A DNA stretch of 64,000 bases, from the NCBI GenBank assembly GCA_964529685.1, contig CAZGZC010000002.1, forward strand, positions 1 to 64,000. The letters are read 5' to 3'. How positions within the stretch are numbered: position 1 is the stretch's first letter; each line of letters starts with the position of its first letter. The stretch is from JALQUO01 sp964529685. GTDB taxonomy: Bacteria > Pseudomonadota > Alphaproteobacteria > Rickettsiales > Midichloriaceae. The translations under genes and the position numbers were made by a program. This document shows positions 55,077 through 63,375 of the stretch, piece after piece. Below the pieces are notes generated by a model. The model did no database searches, had not been told where the DNA came from, and worked only from the letters and a program-made list of their open reading frames with translations.

Positions 55077-55480
55077 AATTATTTTTCACGGTTATTATCT
55101 TAGGTCTTGTGATTTTTATATCGTTAGATAAACAACCTCAGATCATATCAATCAACCATATGGAGAACTTCGTGACTGAACCGAAGGTATATGGAAAACT
55201 AGGTGACATATATATAGAAATATCAGGAAAAATTGCAAGAAATAGCGATAATAAGGTATTTGTAGAAGGCATATCAACTAAATTATATGGAGAAAATCAA
55301 GTTGTTTTAGGTAATCTTTCAGCTTCAAGTGGAATCTTTGATATACAATCTAAGATTTTTTTTATCAAAAAAAAATTATTAATAAATAGTGAGAAATTTA
55401 AGCTAGAATCGCAATCATGCAAACTATATCTTGATAGTAATTTAGTTGTATTTTACAAACCAAAATTAGAGATTTTATGA
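55073..55480 (+). CDS. lptC: LptC-like LPS export protein
   Basis: 135 residues: one N-terminal helix (residues 2-18) then an all-beta chain with the jelly-roll rhythm of LptC/LptA (VYGKLGDIYIEISGKIARN, VEGISTKLYGENQVVLGNLS). Strict motifs are few, so the name leans on its place between kdsD and rlmB and on topology. Overlaps both neighbours by 4 bases. Would connect the LptB2FG pump to LptA. Confidence 0.68.
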   Translation: MKLFFTVIILGLVIFISLDKQPQIISINHMENFVTEPKVYGKLGDIYIEISGKIARNSDNKVFVEGISTKLYGENQVVLGNLSASSGIFDIQSKIFFIKKKLLINSEKFKLESQSCKLYLDSNLVVFYKPKLEIL

Positions 55481-56205
55481 AAAAATTGATAGTCTATGGT
55501 AGACATCCTGCCAAAAACGTACTTGCAAATCCACAACGTCAGATTGAGAAAATCTTCTGTACAAAGAATACTATTGACATAATCCCGCAAGAATTGCAAA
55601 TTAAAGCATCAATAGTTGATAAACCTACAATTGAGAAATACCTGCAAAAAAATGAAATTTATAACGCACTACACCAAGATATAATAGTAATAACTCAGCA
55701 ATTAAAGCAACCAGCATTACACCAAATAATAGATAATGCTCAGTTTATAGTTTTACTCGATCAACTCCAGGACAGCCAAAATATAGGAGCAATCATGAGA
55801 TCAGCAGTGCTTTTCAACGCAAAAGCGATAATTTCAACCCTACATAACAGCCCAGAAGAAAATGGACATATATTAAAGGCGGCTTGTGGAGCTTTTGAAC
55901 ATATACCCCTAATCAAAGTTGTAAATCTCTCTCAAGCCATTAAGATTCTTAAAGAATGCAACTTTTGGTTGATAGGTATGTCATGTAATGGTACTCAAAG
56001 TTTATACAAGATTACAGAAAAATTCAACTCGAAGGAGAAGATTGCAATCATTATAGGAAATGAAGAGAATGGTCTGAGGCAGAGTACAGAAAAAAATTGT
56101 GATTTTCTAGTTAAAATACCAATTAATCAACAGTATGGAGTTGATAGTCTCAATGCATCGAATGCAGCAGCTATATTTTTATATGAAATAAGTAAAATTT
56201 TTTAA
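55477..56205 (+). CDS. rlmB: 23S rRNA 2'-O-methyltransferase RlmB (SpoU family)
   Basis: 242 residues. The N-terminal substrate-binding part starts VYGRHPAKNVLANP; the SpoU knot motifs LLDQLQDSQNIGAIMRSAV, IIGNEENGLRQ and IPINQQYGVDSLNASNAAAI are complete. Modifies the ribosomal 50S subunit (G2251-type site). Its last bases overlap a convergent glycosyltransferase. Confidence 0.94.
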   Translation: MKKLIVYGRHPAKNVLANPQRQIEKIFCTKNTIDIIPQELQIKASIVDKPTIEKYLQKNEIYNALHQDIIVITQQLKQPALHQIIDNAQFIVLLDQLQDSQNIGAIMRSAVLFNAKAIISTLHNSPEENGHILKAACGAFEHIPLIKVVNLSQAIKILKECNFWLIGMSCNGTQSLYKITEKFNSKEKIAIIIGNEENGLRQSTEKNCDFLVKIPINQQYGVDSLNASNAAAIFLYEISKIF

Positions 56206-57245
56206 ACACTGTTTGAGATCACAGTATGTAAATCTTGCCGCAAACGTTCTATTGTGTAATGTCTTTGTATCGTCTGAAATGCTCCCTCTATAATTGAGTT
56301 GCGAGATTCATCATCAATAATTAGCTTTTCTATTTTCTCTGCAAGATCATGATGATCACCAGGATTGAATAAAATACCATTTTCTTTATGTTTTACAACC
56401 TCATCAATTCCTGATATGTTCGATGCAATTATAGGTATGCCATTAACCATACTCTCTAGCAACACTAAACCAAAAGTCTCACGAAGAGATGGTAAACAAA
56501 ATACATCAATTCCATCAAAAAATTCAGTTTTATCACTAACGTATCCAAGAAATTTTACATGATCATTTAATCCATAAAGTGTTGTTATGCTTTTAAGAGA
56601 CTTAAGATATTTGCCATCTCCACCTATGACTAACTCACAGTTTAATTTCCTTTTGTTTCTTAAAAGCCCTAGTGCTTTTACTAGAAATTGTACTCCTTTA
56701 TTCTGTACAAGCCTACCCAAAAAACCTATCTTAATTATTTTATTTAAAGATTTTTTACTCATGTTATCTGGTATCTGATACCCTATTGAGTTATATATGA
56801 CATGTGTTTTGTTATTACCAATTATTTCTGCGAGTTTCTTATTAACAACAATTCTCACATCACTTTTCATTTTCCATCTCATACAAGAAAATTTTGAGCT
56901 AAAAAATGTATGTCTAACACTTATTTTCTTAATATTATATCCTATAAAGCTAAAGTTTGTGATTGATAATCCAGGAGAATCATGAATAATTGCTAGATCT
57001 ATCTGATTCTTTCTTGCAATTTGTCTTACATGCAATATTGCACTTAGAATGCCAAATTTCTGATTAAGTTCTATAACTTCAGATGATCCTTTAGTAACAA
57101 TTTCTTTCCTTTTACATTCTTTATGAATAACAGAAATTACTTTGCAAAAATCAGATAAAACTAAGTTATATTGACGGAAAACCTCTTCCATACCGCCATT
57201 GCCTTTATTTAACATTACATGTAAAACTCTGTACTTATCACCCAT
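56202..57245 (-). CDS. Glycosyltransferase family 4
   Basis: 347 residues. The donor-binding block SLRETFGLVLLESMVNGIPI and GGDGKYLKSL mark a GT-B/GT4 enzyme, with a HVMLNKGNGGMEEVFRQYN N-terminal acceptor side. Probably transfers a sugar onto a lipid or LPS core; acceptor unknown. Lies beside kdsD-lptC, which fits an envelope-sugar neighbourhood. Confidence 0.9.
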   Translation of the reverse strand: MGDKYRVLHVMLNKGNGGMEEVFRQYNLVLSDFCKVISVIHKECKRKEIVTKGSSEVIELNQKFGILSAILHVRQIARKNQIDLAIIHDSPGLSITNFSFIGYNIKKISVRHTFFSSKFSCMRWKMKSDVRIVVNKKLAEIIGNNKTHVIYNSIGYQIPDNMSKKSLNKIIKIGFLGRLVQNKGVQFLVKALGLLRNKRKLNCELVIGGDGKYLKSLKSITTLYGLNDHVKFLGYVSDKTEFFDGIDVFCLPSLRETFGLVLLESMVNGIPIIASNISGIDEVVKHKENGILFNPGDHHDLAEKIEKLIIDDESRNSIIEGAFQTIQRHYTIERLRQDLHTVISNSV

Positions 57246-57532
57246 ATCTCAATCAAATTTTACGGAAAAAATACTATATTAAATCATTTTTTAGCAAGTG
57301 CAAAGGCTGGTAAGATGTGGAAAATATTACTAGATAAAATAAAAAAGATTAAAATAATCATATTAATTTATAGTTGTTTGACTAAATCTTATTTTGTACA
57401 AATAGATTATGTACAAAATTTAATTAGATTGCAAGTAAAATTTTTATATTGAAAGCTTAAGATTTTAAATGAATGACTTATTGAAATATTAAGATAATTT
57501 GGTAGATCCATCAATTGATTTGAGAAATAGAA

Positions 57533-58282
57533 CTATTTATTCTCATTTTGGTTGATACTTTCGAGATTCTTATTAAGTGCGATCCTGTCATCGAAAATGA
57601 ATAAGTTCCCATCCCATAGGTTTTCCTTACCTTGTGTATCTTGAAAGTACTTAAGAACGCCACCATTAAGATGATATACATTTTCAAAACCAAGTAATTT
57701 AACATAAGCAGTAGACTTCTCACAGCGGATACCACCTGTACAGAACATAGCAATCTTTTGAGATTTATTATTTATATCCACATTCTTCTCAAACCATTCA
57801 GTTATTTCAGAAAAAGCTTGTGTATAAGGATTTACAGCATTTTTAAATGTACCGAAAGCTACCTCATAGCTATTTCTAGTATCAACTACAATGACATCTT
57901 CCCGCTTAATAAGTTTATTCCAGTCAGCTGCATCAAGATGCTTTCCTGGTGGTGTCTCTGACATATCTAAAGCTACTAATTCCTTGTCTTTGAGAGCAAC
58001 AATCTCATTCTTCAGCCTGACCTTCATTTTCTTAAAAGGAATAAAAGATGCAGTTGTATGGTTATTATACTTGAGATCTGACAAGTAATTTATCTTGTTA
58101 ATTTCAATTAAAAGTTTTTCTAGATTCTTCAATATGCCTGATAATGTCAAGTTAATTCCTTCTCGTGCAACTATAATTGTACCTCTAATTTCATATTTAT
58201 CACATAGCTCATTCAGTTCATTTCTAATATCTTCAGGATTGATAATCTTAACAAATTTATATGATGTAACTATTGAATACAT
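57533..58282 (-). CDS. trhO: tRNA uridine 34 hydroxylase TrhO (YceA family rhodanese)
   Basis: 249 residues: N-terminal ferredoxin-like domain (IRGTIIVAREGINLTLSG) and a rhodanese domain with CTGGIRCEKSTAYV, the exact TrhO active-site phrase. Oxygen-dependent hydroxylation of U34 in some tRNAs. Third rhodanese gene in the window. Confidence 0.94.
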   Translation of the reverse strand: MYSIVTSYKFVKIINPEDIRNELNELCDKYEIRGTIIVAREGINLTLSGILKNLEKLLIEINKINYLSDLKYNNHTTASFIPFKKMKVRLKNEIVALKDKELVALDMSETPPGKHLDAADWNKLIKREDVIVVDTRNSYEVAFGTFKNAVNPYTQAFSEITEWFEKNVDINNKSQKIAMFCTGGIRCEKSTAYVKLLGFENVYHLNGGVLKYFQDTQGKENLWDGNLFIFDDRIALNKNLESINQNENK

Positions 58283-58372
58283 ACAGTGTATTTTTGCTTA
58301 AAATATACTTAAAAATACCATAAAGTCAAAAATTAGTGTATAATGCAAAATTAGATTTCATAAAAAATACAT

Positions 58373-58603
58373 ATGGCAATTGAATATAATCAACTATATG
58401 CTTTACTCAAGGAGGCTTTTCCAAAATGTCAGATAGATCTAGTTGATACAGCTGGCGACATGAACCACTATGAAGTGACTATAGTAAGTGAGAAATTTTC
58501 TGATCTATCTCTAATTAAACAACATAAGATGGTATATGATGCAATTGGTGAGCAAATGGGTAAAGAGCTTCACGCATTAAAAATAAATACAAAAGTTAAA
58601 TAA
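58373..58603 (+). CDS. bolA: BolA family protein
   Basis: 76 residues with the class II KH-like BolA fold: DTAGDMNHYEVTIVSEKFSD (quoted up to its conserved core), LIKQHKMVYDAIG and the H-A-L-x-I end. BolA proteins pair with monothiol glutaredoxins around a 2Fe-2S cluster, and the partner gene follows at once (1 base gap). Confidence 0.94.
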   Translation: MAIEYNQLYALLKEAFPKCQIDLVDTAGDMNHYEVTIVSEKFSDLSLIKQHKMVYDAIGEQMGKELHALKINTKVK

Positions 58604-58604
58604 A

Positions 58605-58913
58605 ATGGAACAAGTTTTTGCGCAAATTAAAAATTATATAGAGTCAAACGACGTAGTGCTTTTTATGAAGGGGAGTAAAGAAATCCCAATGTGTGGCTTC
58701 TCAGGTAGGGTTGTACATATACTTAATATATTGGGAGTTGATTTTTTAGATATAGATGTGTTAGAAAATCCTAATATGAGAGAAGGTATAAAGGAATTTA
58801 GCAAATGGCCAACAATTCCTCAACTATATATAAAAAGTGAGTTTATAGGTGGTTGTGATATAATGTCTGAACTATATAGTTCAGGTGAACTTGTGAAGCT
58901 TTTCCAAAAATAA
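58605..58913 (+). CDS. grxD: Monothiol glutaredoxin, Grx4 type
   Basis: 102 residues; active site CGFS (Cys30) after KGSKEIPM, and WPTIPQLYI plus GGCDI for glutathione and cluster binding. Iron-sulfur cluster carrier. Sits between bolA and rbfA with 1- and 2-base gaps. Confidence 0.96.
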   Translation: MEQVFAQIKNYIESNDVVLFMKGSKEIPMCGFSGRVVHILNILGVDFLDIDVLENPNMREGIKEFSKWPTIPQLYIKSEFIGGCDIMSELYSSGELVKLFQK

Positions 58914-58915
58914 TA

Positions 58916-59284
58916 ATGTCAGAGCAGTATTATAGAAGAAATCAGCCTTCTCAAAGGCAACTACAAGTTGGTTCATCTATTCATAAGATTGCAATGCAAG
59001 CTCTTGCTATGGATGAATTTCTCTACTCACGGTTTTACTTTGTGTCTTTCGTTGGTGTTAGGATGACTGGTGGTCTAAAACAAGCTACAATTATGTTTAC
59101 AACTACTGATAATGATGTAAAAAAAGTTAAAGCACAGTTAAATAAGACATCTGGTTATTTTCGGAAAATGATTGCAGATGAGTTAAATCTGCGATGCACT
59201 CCTGAAATTGATTTTCAGTACGACTGTGCTACAGCGCAACTAGACCTTTTACAACAAAACTTACAGAAAATTCAAAATTTGTAG
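58916..59284 (+). CDS. rbfA: Ribosome-binding factor A
   Basis: 122 residues with the RbfA KH fold (RQLQVGSSIHKIAMQALAM, VRMTGGLKQATIMFTT, LNLRCTPEIDFQYD). Helps mature the 5' end of 16S rRNA on the 30S subunit. Third gene of the bolA-grxD-rbfA transcript. Confidence 0.93.
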   Translation: MSEQYYRRNQPSQRQLQVGSSIHKIAMQALAMDEFLYSRFYFVSFVGVRMTGGLKQATIMFTTTDNDVKKVKAQLNKTSGYFRKMIADELNLRCTPEIDFQYDCATAQLDLLQQNLQKIQNL

Positions 59285-59714
59285 GTCTATATAGGGAGAT
59301 GCTTTTCAATATAATTATTGTGTAAAGAAGACATAAGGCATATAATAGATAGAACATACAAATATGAGCTGCAGAATATTTCTGAAAAGATTAAAAAGAC
59401 CGAGGAAAGTCTAGCAGAGATTACAAAACTGGATTTTAAGAAACTTATCTATACTAATTTTCAAAACATTATTATAAGATAAGCTATAACTAATAATTTA
59501 TGCAAATGTGTGAGAAGGAAAAATAAATATTAACTTGAACTAGAGAAATTAAACTTAAAAAAGAGTAAAAACAGAGTGTGGTATATGAATATGTTATTGA
59601 TCAAGTTGACAAATATGATTCAAATCATGTACACAATCTACTTTTGATGAGATCAAAAGTTGCAAAGAAGGCAATAGGATCAAGATTTTGCAATCCCTCA
59701 TGGAGATAAGTATA
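59285..59714 (+). other. Gap with a short coding remnant and a hairpin
   Basis: At about 59338-59482 one frame reads DRTYKYELQNISEKIKKTEE and continues to a stop, a fragment of a coiled-coil protein without start. At 59640-59660 ACTTTTGAT/ATCAAAAGT is a perfect 9-bp inverted repeat with a 3-base loop and no T-run. Nothing else is evident. Confidence 0.35.
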
Positions 59715-60323
59715 ATGCTTATAAAAATGATTACAAACATATCAGAAGTTGTAGATATCCTAAGGTGTGGTGGATTAGTTGCAATGGCAACAGACACTCT
59801 ATTTGCCCTCTCTTGTGATGCAACTAATCAATCAGCAGTTGATAAACTCTATCTAGTGAAGAAGCGTGATAATGAGAAGAAGCTACCAGTTTTCTTTCAT
59901 AGCCTAGAACATGTTATGGAATATTGTGAACTACCGCAAATTGCAATAACTTTAGTTAAGAAGTTTTGGCCGGGGAAATTAACTGTAATTCTACAATCCA
60001 GAGATAATTTCAATCTACTTACCACAAATATAGCAGTGAGAGTCCCTGGATCTCATCAGATTCTAGAGATAATTCGAAAGCTTAATCGACCAATTATTGG
60101 AACGAGTGCTAATATCTCTGGTTGTAATAATCTAAATAAGATTGAAGAAGTTGTAGCAGCATTTGCTAGCAGTGACGTGTTGATTTTTAGAGGTAATACA
60201 ACAAATATAAGTGGAGTGCAATCAACTATAGTTAGTTTTCAGAATGATAACATTCATCTCATTAGAGAAGGAGCCATATCATTAGATGAGATATTTTCTA
60301 GTTTAAGTGAGAATATTTCTTGA
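59715..60323 (+). CDS. tsaC: Threonylcarbamoyl-AMP synthase (Sua5/YciO/YrdC family)
   Basis: 202 residues. The YrdC fold is clear: GGLVAMATDTLFALSCDATN, KKRDNEKKLPVFF and GTSANISG. It makes threonylcarbamoyl-AMP for TsaD. Start ATG 59715 has GGAGA about 9 bases upstream; an earlier in-frame start at 59688 lacks support. No Sua5 C-terminal domain. Confidence 0.93.
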   Translation: MLIKMITNISEVVDILRCGGLVAMATDTLFALSCDATNQSAVDKLYLVKKRDNEKKLPVFFHSLEHVMEYCELPQIAITLVKKFWPGKLTVILQSRDNFNLLTTNIAVRVPGSHQILEIIRKLNRPIIGTSANISGCNNLNKIEEVVAAFASSDVLIFRGNTTNISGVQSTIVSFQNDNIHLIREGAISLDEIFSSLSENIS

Positions 60324-60495
60324 CATCAGTCCATAATATTGGCCAATTCTGAATTGATTCATGAGATATAAAAATCATAATTTAGCATAATTTTTCTATT
60401 TAAATTAGATTGTAGATCTCTTTACACATCTGAATTTATATCTCAAATCCTAGACTTGAGAGAATAAATTTAGACTAAACTTATTGCAGAAGTCT

Positions 60496-61488
60496 CTAAT
60501 TTTCTCTTCCATTCTTAAAAATACTACTTATCTTAGATAGAATCTCTTTTAAGTTGAAATTATTTACAGCAGAGCAATATAAAACATCTTTTCCTGTAGC
60601 TTTTGATAACTTATGCTGTATTTCTATATATTCAGGATTGAGATCGCATTTAGTCAAGACAACTATTTCATTTTTATCTTTAATTGATTCTGTGTAAGAT
60701 TCCATTTCTTTCCTAACTGTTTTATAAGCCTCAACTATGTCATCTTGAGTCACATCGATTAAGTGTAAAATTACTTTACATCTCTCTATGTGGCGCAAGA
60801 ATCTATCACCTAGTCCATATCCTTGGCTAGCTCCTTCTATCAGCCCTGGTATATCTGCTATCACTAATTCTGAATCATCTATATAAGCAACTCCAAGTTG
60901 TGGCTTAAGAGTTGTAAATGGGTAATCAGCAATTTTAGGTTTAGCAGAGGTAGTAACTGACAAAAAAGTTGATTTCCCTGCATTTGGCTTTCCAACTAAC
61001 CCAATATCTGATAGCAATTTAAGGTTGAGCCATACCTCTATTTCTTCACCTTCAAATCCCTTTGTTGCCTTTCTTGGCGCTCTATTAGTTGAAGTTTTAA
61101 AATGAGTATTGCCCAGTCCACCATCACCACCTCTAGCCGCAATAAACAACTGCCCTTTGTAATCTAAGTCCGCAATCACTCTTTTCCGATCAGCTGCGAG
61201 AATTTGAGTTCCAACTGGCACTGTAAGTACTATATCTTGCCCAGAATGTCCAGTACAATTTTGTCTTGATCCATTTTTTCCTCTCTCGGCTTTAAAGTGC
61301 TGTTTATATCTAAAATCGATCAAAGTATTAAGGTTTTCATCTGTTATAAAAACAATATCACCACCCTTGCCTCCATCACCGCCATTTGGTCCGCCATATT
61401 CTATAAATTTCTCTCTTCTAAAGCTAGCTGAGCCATTACCGCCATCTCCAGCCTTAAGAAAAATCTTAACTTCGTCTATAAAGTGCAT
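60496..61488 (-). CDS. obgE: GTPase Obg/CgtA
   Basis: 330 residues. Glycine-rich Obg fold at residues 1-155 (GGDGGNGSASFRREKF, GPNGGDGGKGGDI), then a G domain with P-loop GKPNAGKST (residues 166-174), switch region ADYPFTTLKP, DIPGLIEGAS and TKCD. Lacks the optional OCT tail. Ribosome 50S assembly and stress signalling. Confidence 0.97.
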   Translation of the reverse strand: MHFIDEVKIFLKAGDGGNGSASFRREKFIEYGGPNGGDGGKGGDIVFITDENLNTLIDFRYKQHFKAERGKNGSRQNCTGHSGQDIVLTVPVGTQILAADRKRVIADLDYKGQLFIAARGGDGGLGNTHFKTSTNRAPRKATKGFEGEEIEVWLNLKLLSDIGLVGKPNAGKSTFLSVTTSAKPKIADYPFTTLKPQLGVAYIDDSELVIADIPGLIEGASQGYGLGDRFLRHIERCKVILHLIDVTQDDIVEAYKTVRKEMESYTESIKDKNEIVVLTKCDLNPEYIEIQHKLSKATGKDVLYCSAVNNFNLKEILSKISSIFKNGREN

Positions 61489-61492
61489 GTTT

Positions 61493-62005
61493 CTAACTAC
61501 AATTGTAATTTCGTTTCAAGAAAGCAAAAGCGCTTTCAAGTTCCTTTAAGTCATAATAGTCATTTGCAACCTCTTTTTCTTTGCTTTCAACTCTAACACG
61601 CATTATACTCTTATTTATCAAAAATGTATTTATTAACTTAACATCATCGTTTGCATCATATGTATAAGCGAAAAAGTCTCTGTAGAACTTCAGATAAAAT
61701 AACTTATCATCGACAAAAATTTGAATAGGTTTGTCTTTATTTATCATAAATCCAGCATAAATACTAAAAGAGAAGTTGTGACCTTGTGCTGATATGAAGG
61801 CAATATATGGTATATCTCTGAAACCAGAAAAACCAGTTGTAGATATTGGATTAGCGATTACTACACAATGTGACCTGTTATTTTCTTCTCTTACAAAGAC
61901 TTTCCAAGTATTAAAGCTTTTTATAATCCTAGCATATTCTTCAACTTTTGCGAAGCATTTAATATCCAGTAAAGAAATAATCAAAATTAGAAAAATTCTC
62001 ATCAT
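61493..62005 (-). CDS. IalB-family periplasmic protein
   Basis: About 170 residues with a signal peptide (first about 20). The chain follows the invasion-associated locus B family: FNTWKVFVREENNRSHCVVI, IPYIAFISAQGHNFSFSIYA, then an AYTYDA step and LKELESAF at the end. The family is periplasmic and of uncertain function, first linked to host-cell invasion in Bartonella. The frame could start at 62011 (GTG) but ATG 62005/62002 is better. Follows the SDR gene with almost no gap. Confidence 0.75.
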   Translation of the reverse strand: MMRIFLILIISLLDIKCFAKVEEYARIIKSFNTWKVFVREENNRSHCVVIANPISTTGFSGFRDIPYIAFISAQGHNFSFSIYAGFMINKDKPIQIFVDDKLFYLKFYRDFFAYTYDANDDVKLINTFLINKSIMRVRVESKEKEVANDYYDLKELESAFAFLKRNYNCS

Positions 62006-62007
62006 AA

Positions 62008-62739
62008 TCACTTATATTTATCATCTGTGATGCTCATTCCTCCATCTAAGCAGATTGTTTGTCCAGTCATTGATTTGACCTTTAAAATAAAATCTATTGC
62101 ATGCAGCAGCTCTTCAGTAGTACTAGAACCTGCTACAAGTGTCGAATTAACAGCATTATCAAAGTTTTTTTGTGACTGGTTATCATTCTTAAGGGTTTGT
62201 CCGAGAGCAATAGCATTAACTCTAACATTAGGAGCGAGCTGTCTCGCAGCGAGCTGAGTAAATGCTTGCATCATCTTGTTTGCCATATGATATGAGAAAA
62301 AGTTATCTGGAGCTTTATAAATTCCATAATCCAACAAATTAATTATATCTAACTTCTGACCAATTTGCAATGATTTGCTAACACCAGACATTATTTTAAC
62401 CCTAGATATATAATTTACCATTAAATGCTCAAGAAGTGAATCACCTATATTATCTGATAAAATTGTGTCATTTTTAAAAGCAGAAGCATTATTTATCACA
62501 GCCGATAATTGAAAATTACTACAAAAATCACTCAACTTTTTTGCATTATCTACATTGTTTAAATCAGCTTGGAATAGTTCAACTATGACGTTATTTTTTC
62601 TAAGCTTAGCTGCACTCTCTAAAGCCTCTTTTTCAGATTGATTATAGTGGATAATGATATTGTATCCCTTTGTCGATAAGTGTTTACAGATCTCAAATCC
62701 TAACCTTTTAGCTCCTCCTGTAACTAGTACGTAAGACAT
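62008..62739 (-). CDS. Short-chain dehydrogenase/reductase (pteridine-reductase-like)
   Basis: 243 residues. Nucleotide loop TGGAKRLGFEI (residues 7-17), with Arg at a place typical of NADPH users, VINNASAFKND, and C-terminal TGQTICLDGGMSI. The catalytic region is unusual: in SYHMANK the Lys155 is kept but Tyr is at 150, five residues away rather than four, and Asp137 stands where Ser is usual, as in FolM. May be a dihydropteridine-type reductase with altered chemistry. Confidence 0.85.
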   Translation of the reverse strand: MSYVLVTGGAKRLGFEICKHLSTKGYNIIIHYNQSEKEALESAAKLRKNNVIVELFQADLNNVDNAKKLSDFCSNFQLSAVINNASAFKNDTILSDNIGDSLLEHLMVNYISRVKIMSGVSKSLQIGQKLDIINLLDYGIYKAPDNFFSYHMANKMMQAFTQLAARQLAPNVRVNAIALGQTLKNDNQSQKNFDNAVNSTLVAGSSTTEELLHAIDFILKVKSMTGQTICLDGGMSITDDKYK

Positions 62740-62767
62740 TACAAGTTAAATTTTGTCTTTGATATTT

Positions 62768-62923
62768 GTTTGTGACGAAATAAGGTGACAGATAACCACG
62801 ATCCAAGTTTAAGCCTTCTACCATTTCAAGTTCTAAATCACTACTATTCTTAGCTTCTTCAACTGTAATGACACCATCTTTACCAACCTTATCGAAAGCC
62901 TGCGCTAACATTTCACCAATTGA
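62768..62923 (-). pseudogene. groEL fragment
   Basis: The minus strand reads SIGEMLAQAFDKVGKDGVIT then VEEAKNSSDLELEMVEGLNL and DRGYLSPYFVTN, which is the middle of GroEL (around residues 155-205 of the E. coli protein) and nothing before or after belongs to it. It is an isolated about 52-codon piece just upstream of the SDR gene, whose start overlaps the trailing part of the same open frame. Product of a partial duplication or transfer. Confidence 0.85.
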
Positions 62924-62966
62924 AAATTCATTGTAGAGCAAATACCTATATAAATTTTTGTTTTTA

Positions 62967-63305
62967 CTACTTTGATTGGAAAAAACCTGTATCAAAAAAT
63001 AACTCTATTGATTTAATAAGATTGTCTTGACAATTTATGATTGAAATAGAAGACATATTCCCAATCGAAAAAGCTGTTTCACATAGTACGGCAACTTTAT
63101 CTTTTTCACCTATTATTTCATTAACTTTAATACTATTGAACGCGTTAAAATACTCTTTAGCAGCAGATACAACAGCATCTTTACCAGATAAGCTTGAAGT
63201 AGGACTTTTGAAAGTGATATCTTGATGAAAATAAGATGACACAGTGTCTATATTTTTATCGTTCATAGCTATGTAGTAAAGTTCAGCAATGTGTTGTTGA
63301 ATCAT
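62967..63305 (-). CDS. NTF2/SnoaL-like protein
   Basis: 112 residues with a cone-shaped NTF2-like pattern (LYYIAMNDKNIDTVSSYFHQ, ITFKSPTSSLSGKDAVVSAA, FFDTGFFQ). Members bind small hydrophobic molecules or act as isomerases; the substrate is unknown. Its stop is close to the groEL fragment and it may be read with the following genes. Confidence 0.8.
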   Translation of the reverse strand: MIQQHIAELYYIAMNDKNIDTVSSYFHQDITFKSPTSSLSGKDAVVSAAKEYFNAFNSIKVNEIIGEKDKVAVLCETAFSIGNMSSISIINCQDNLIKSIELFFDTGFFQSK

Positions 63306-63375
63306 GTTTTGTTTAAAATTAATGAAAGTTAATATAACTTAATATAACTTAAAATTCTGATAAAACAAGATCGAT

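Noticed and set aside
59640..59660. 9-bp inverted repeat upstream of tsaC as a terminator or operator
   Set aside because: Stem is AT-rich and lacks a T-run; it overlaps no promoter I can identify, so no role is claimed.
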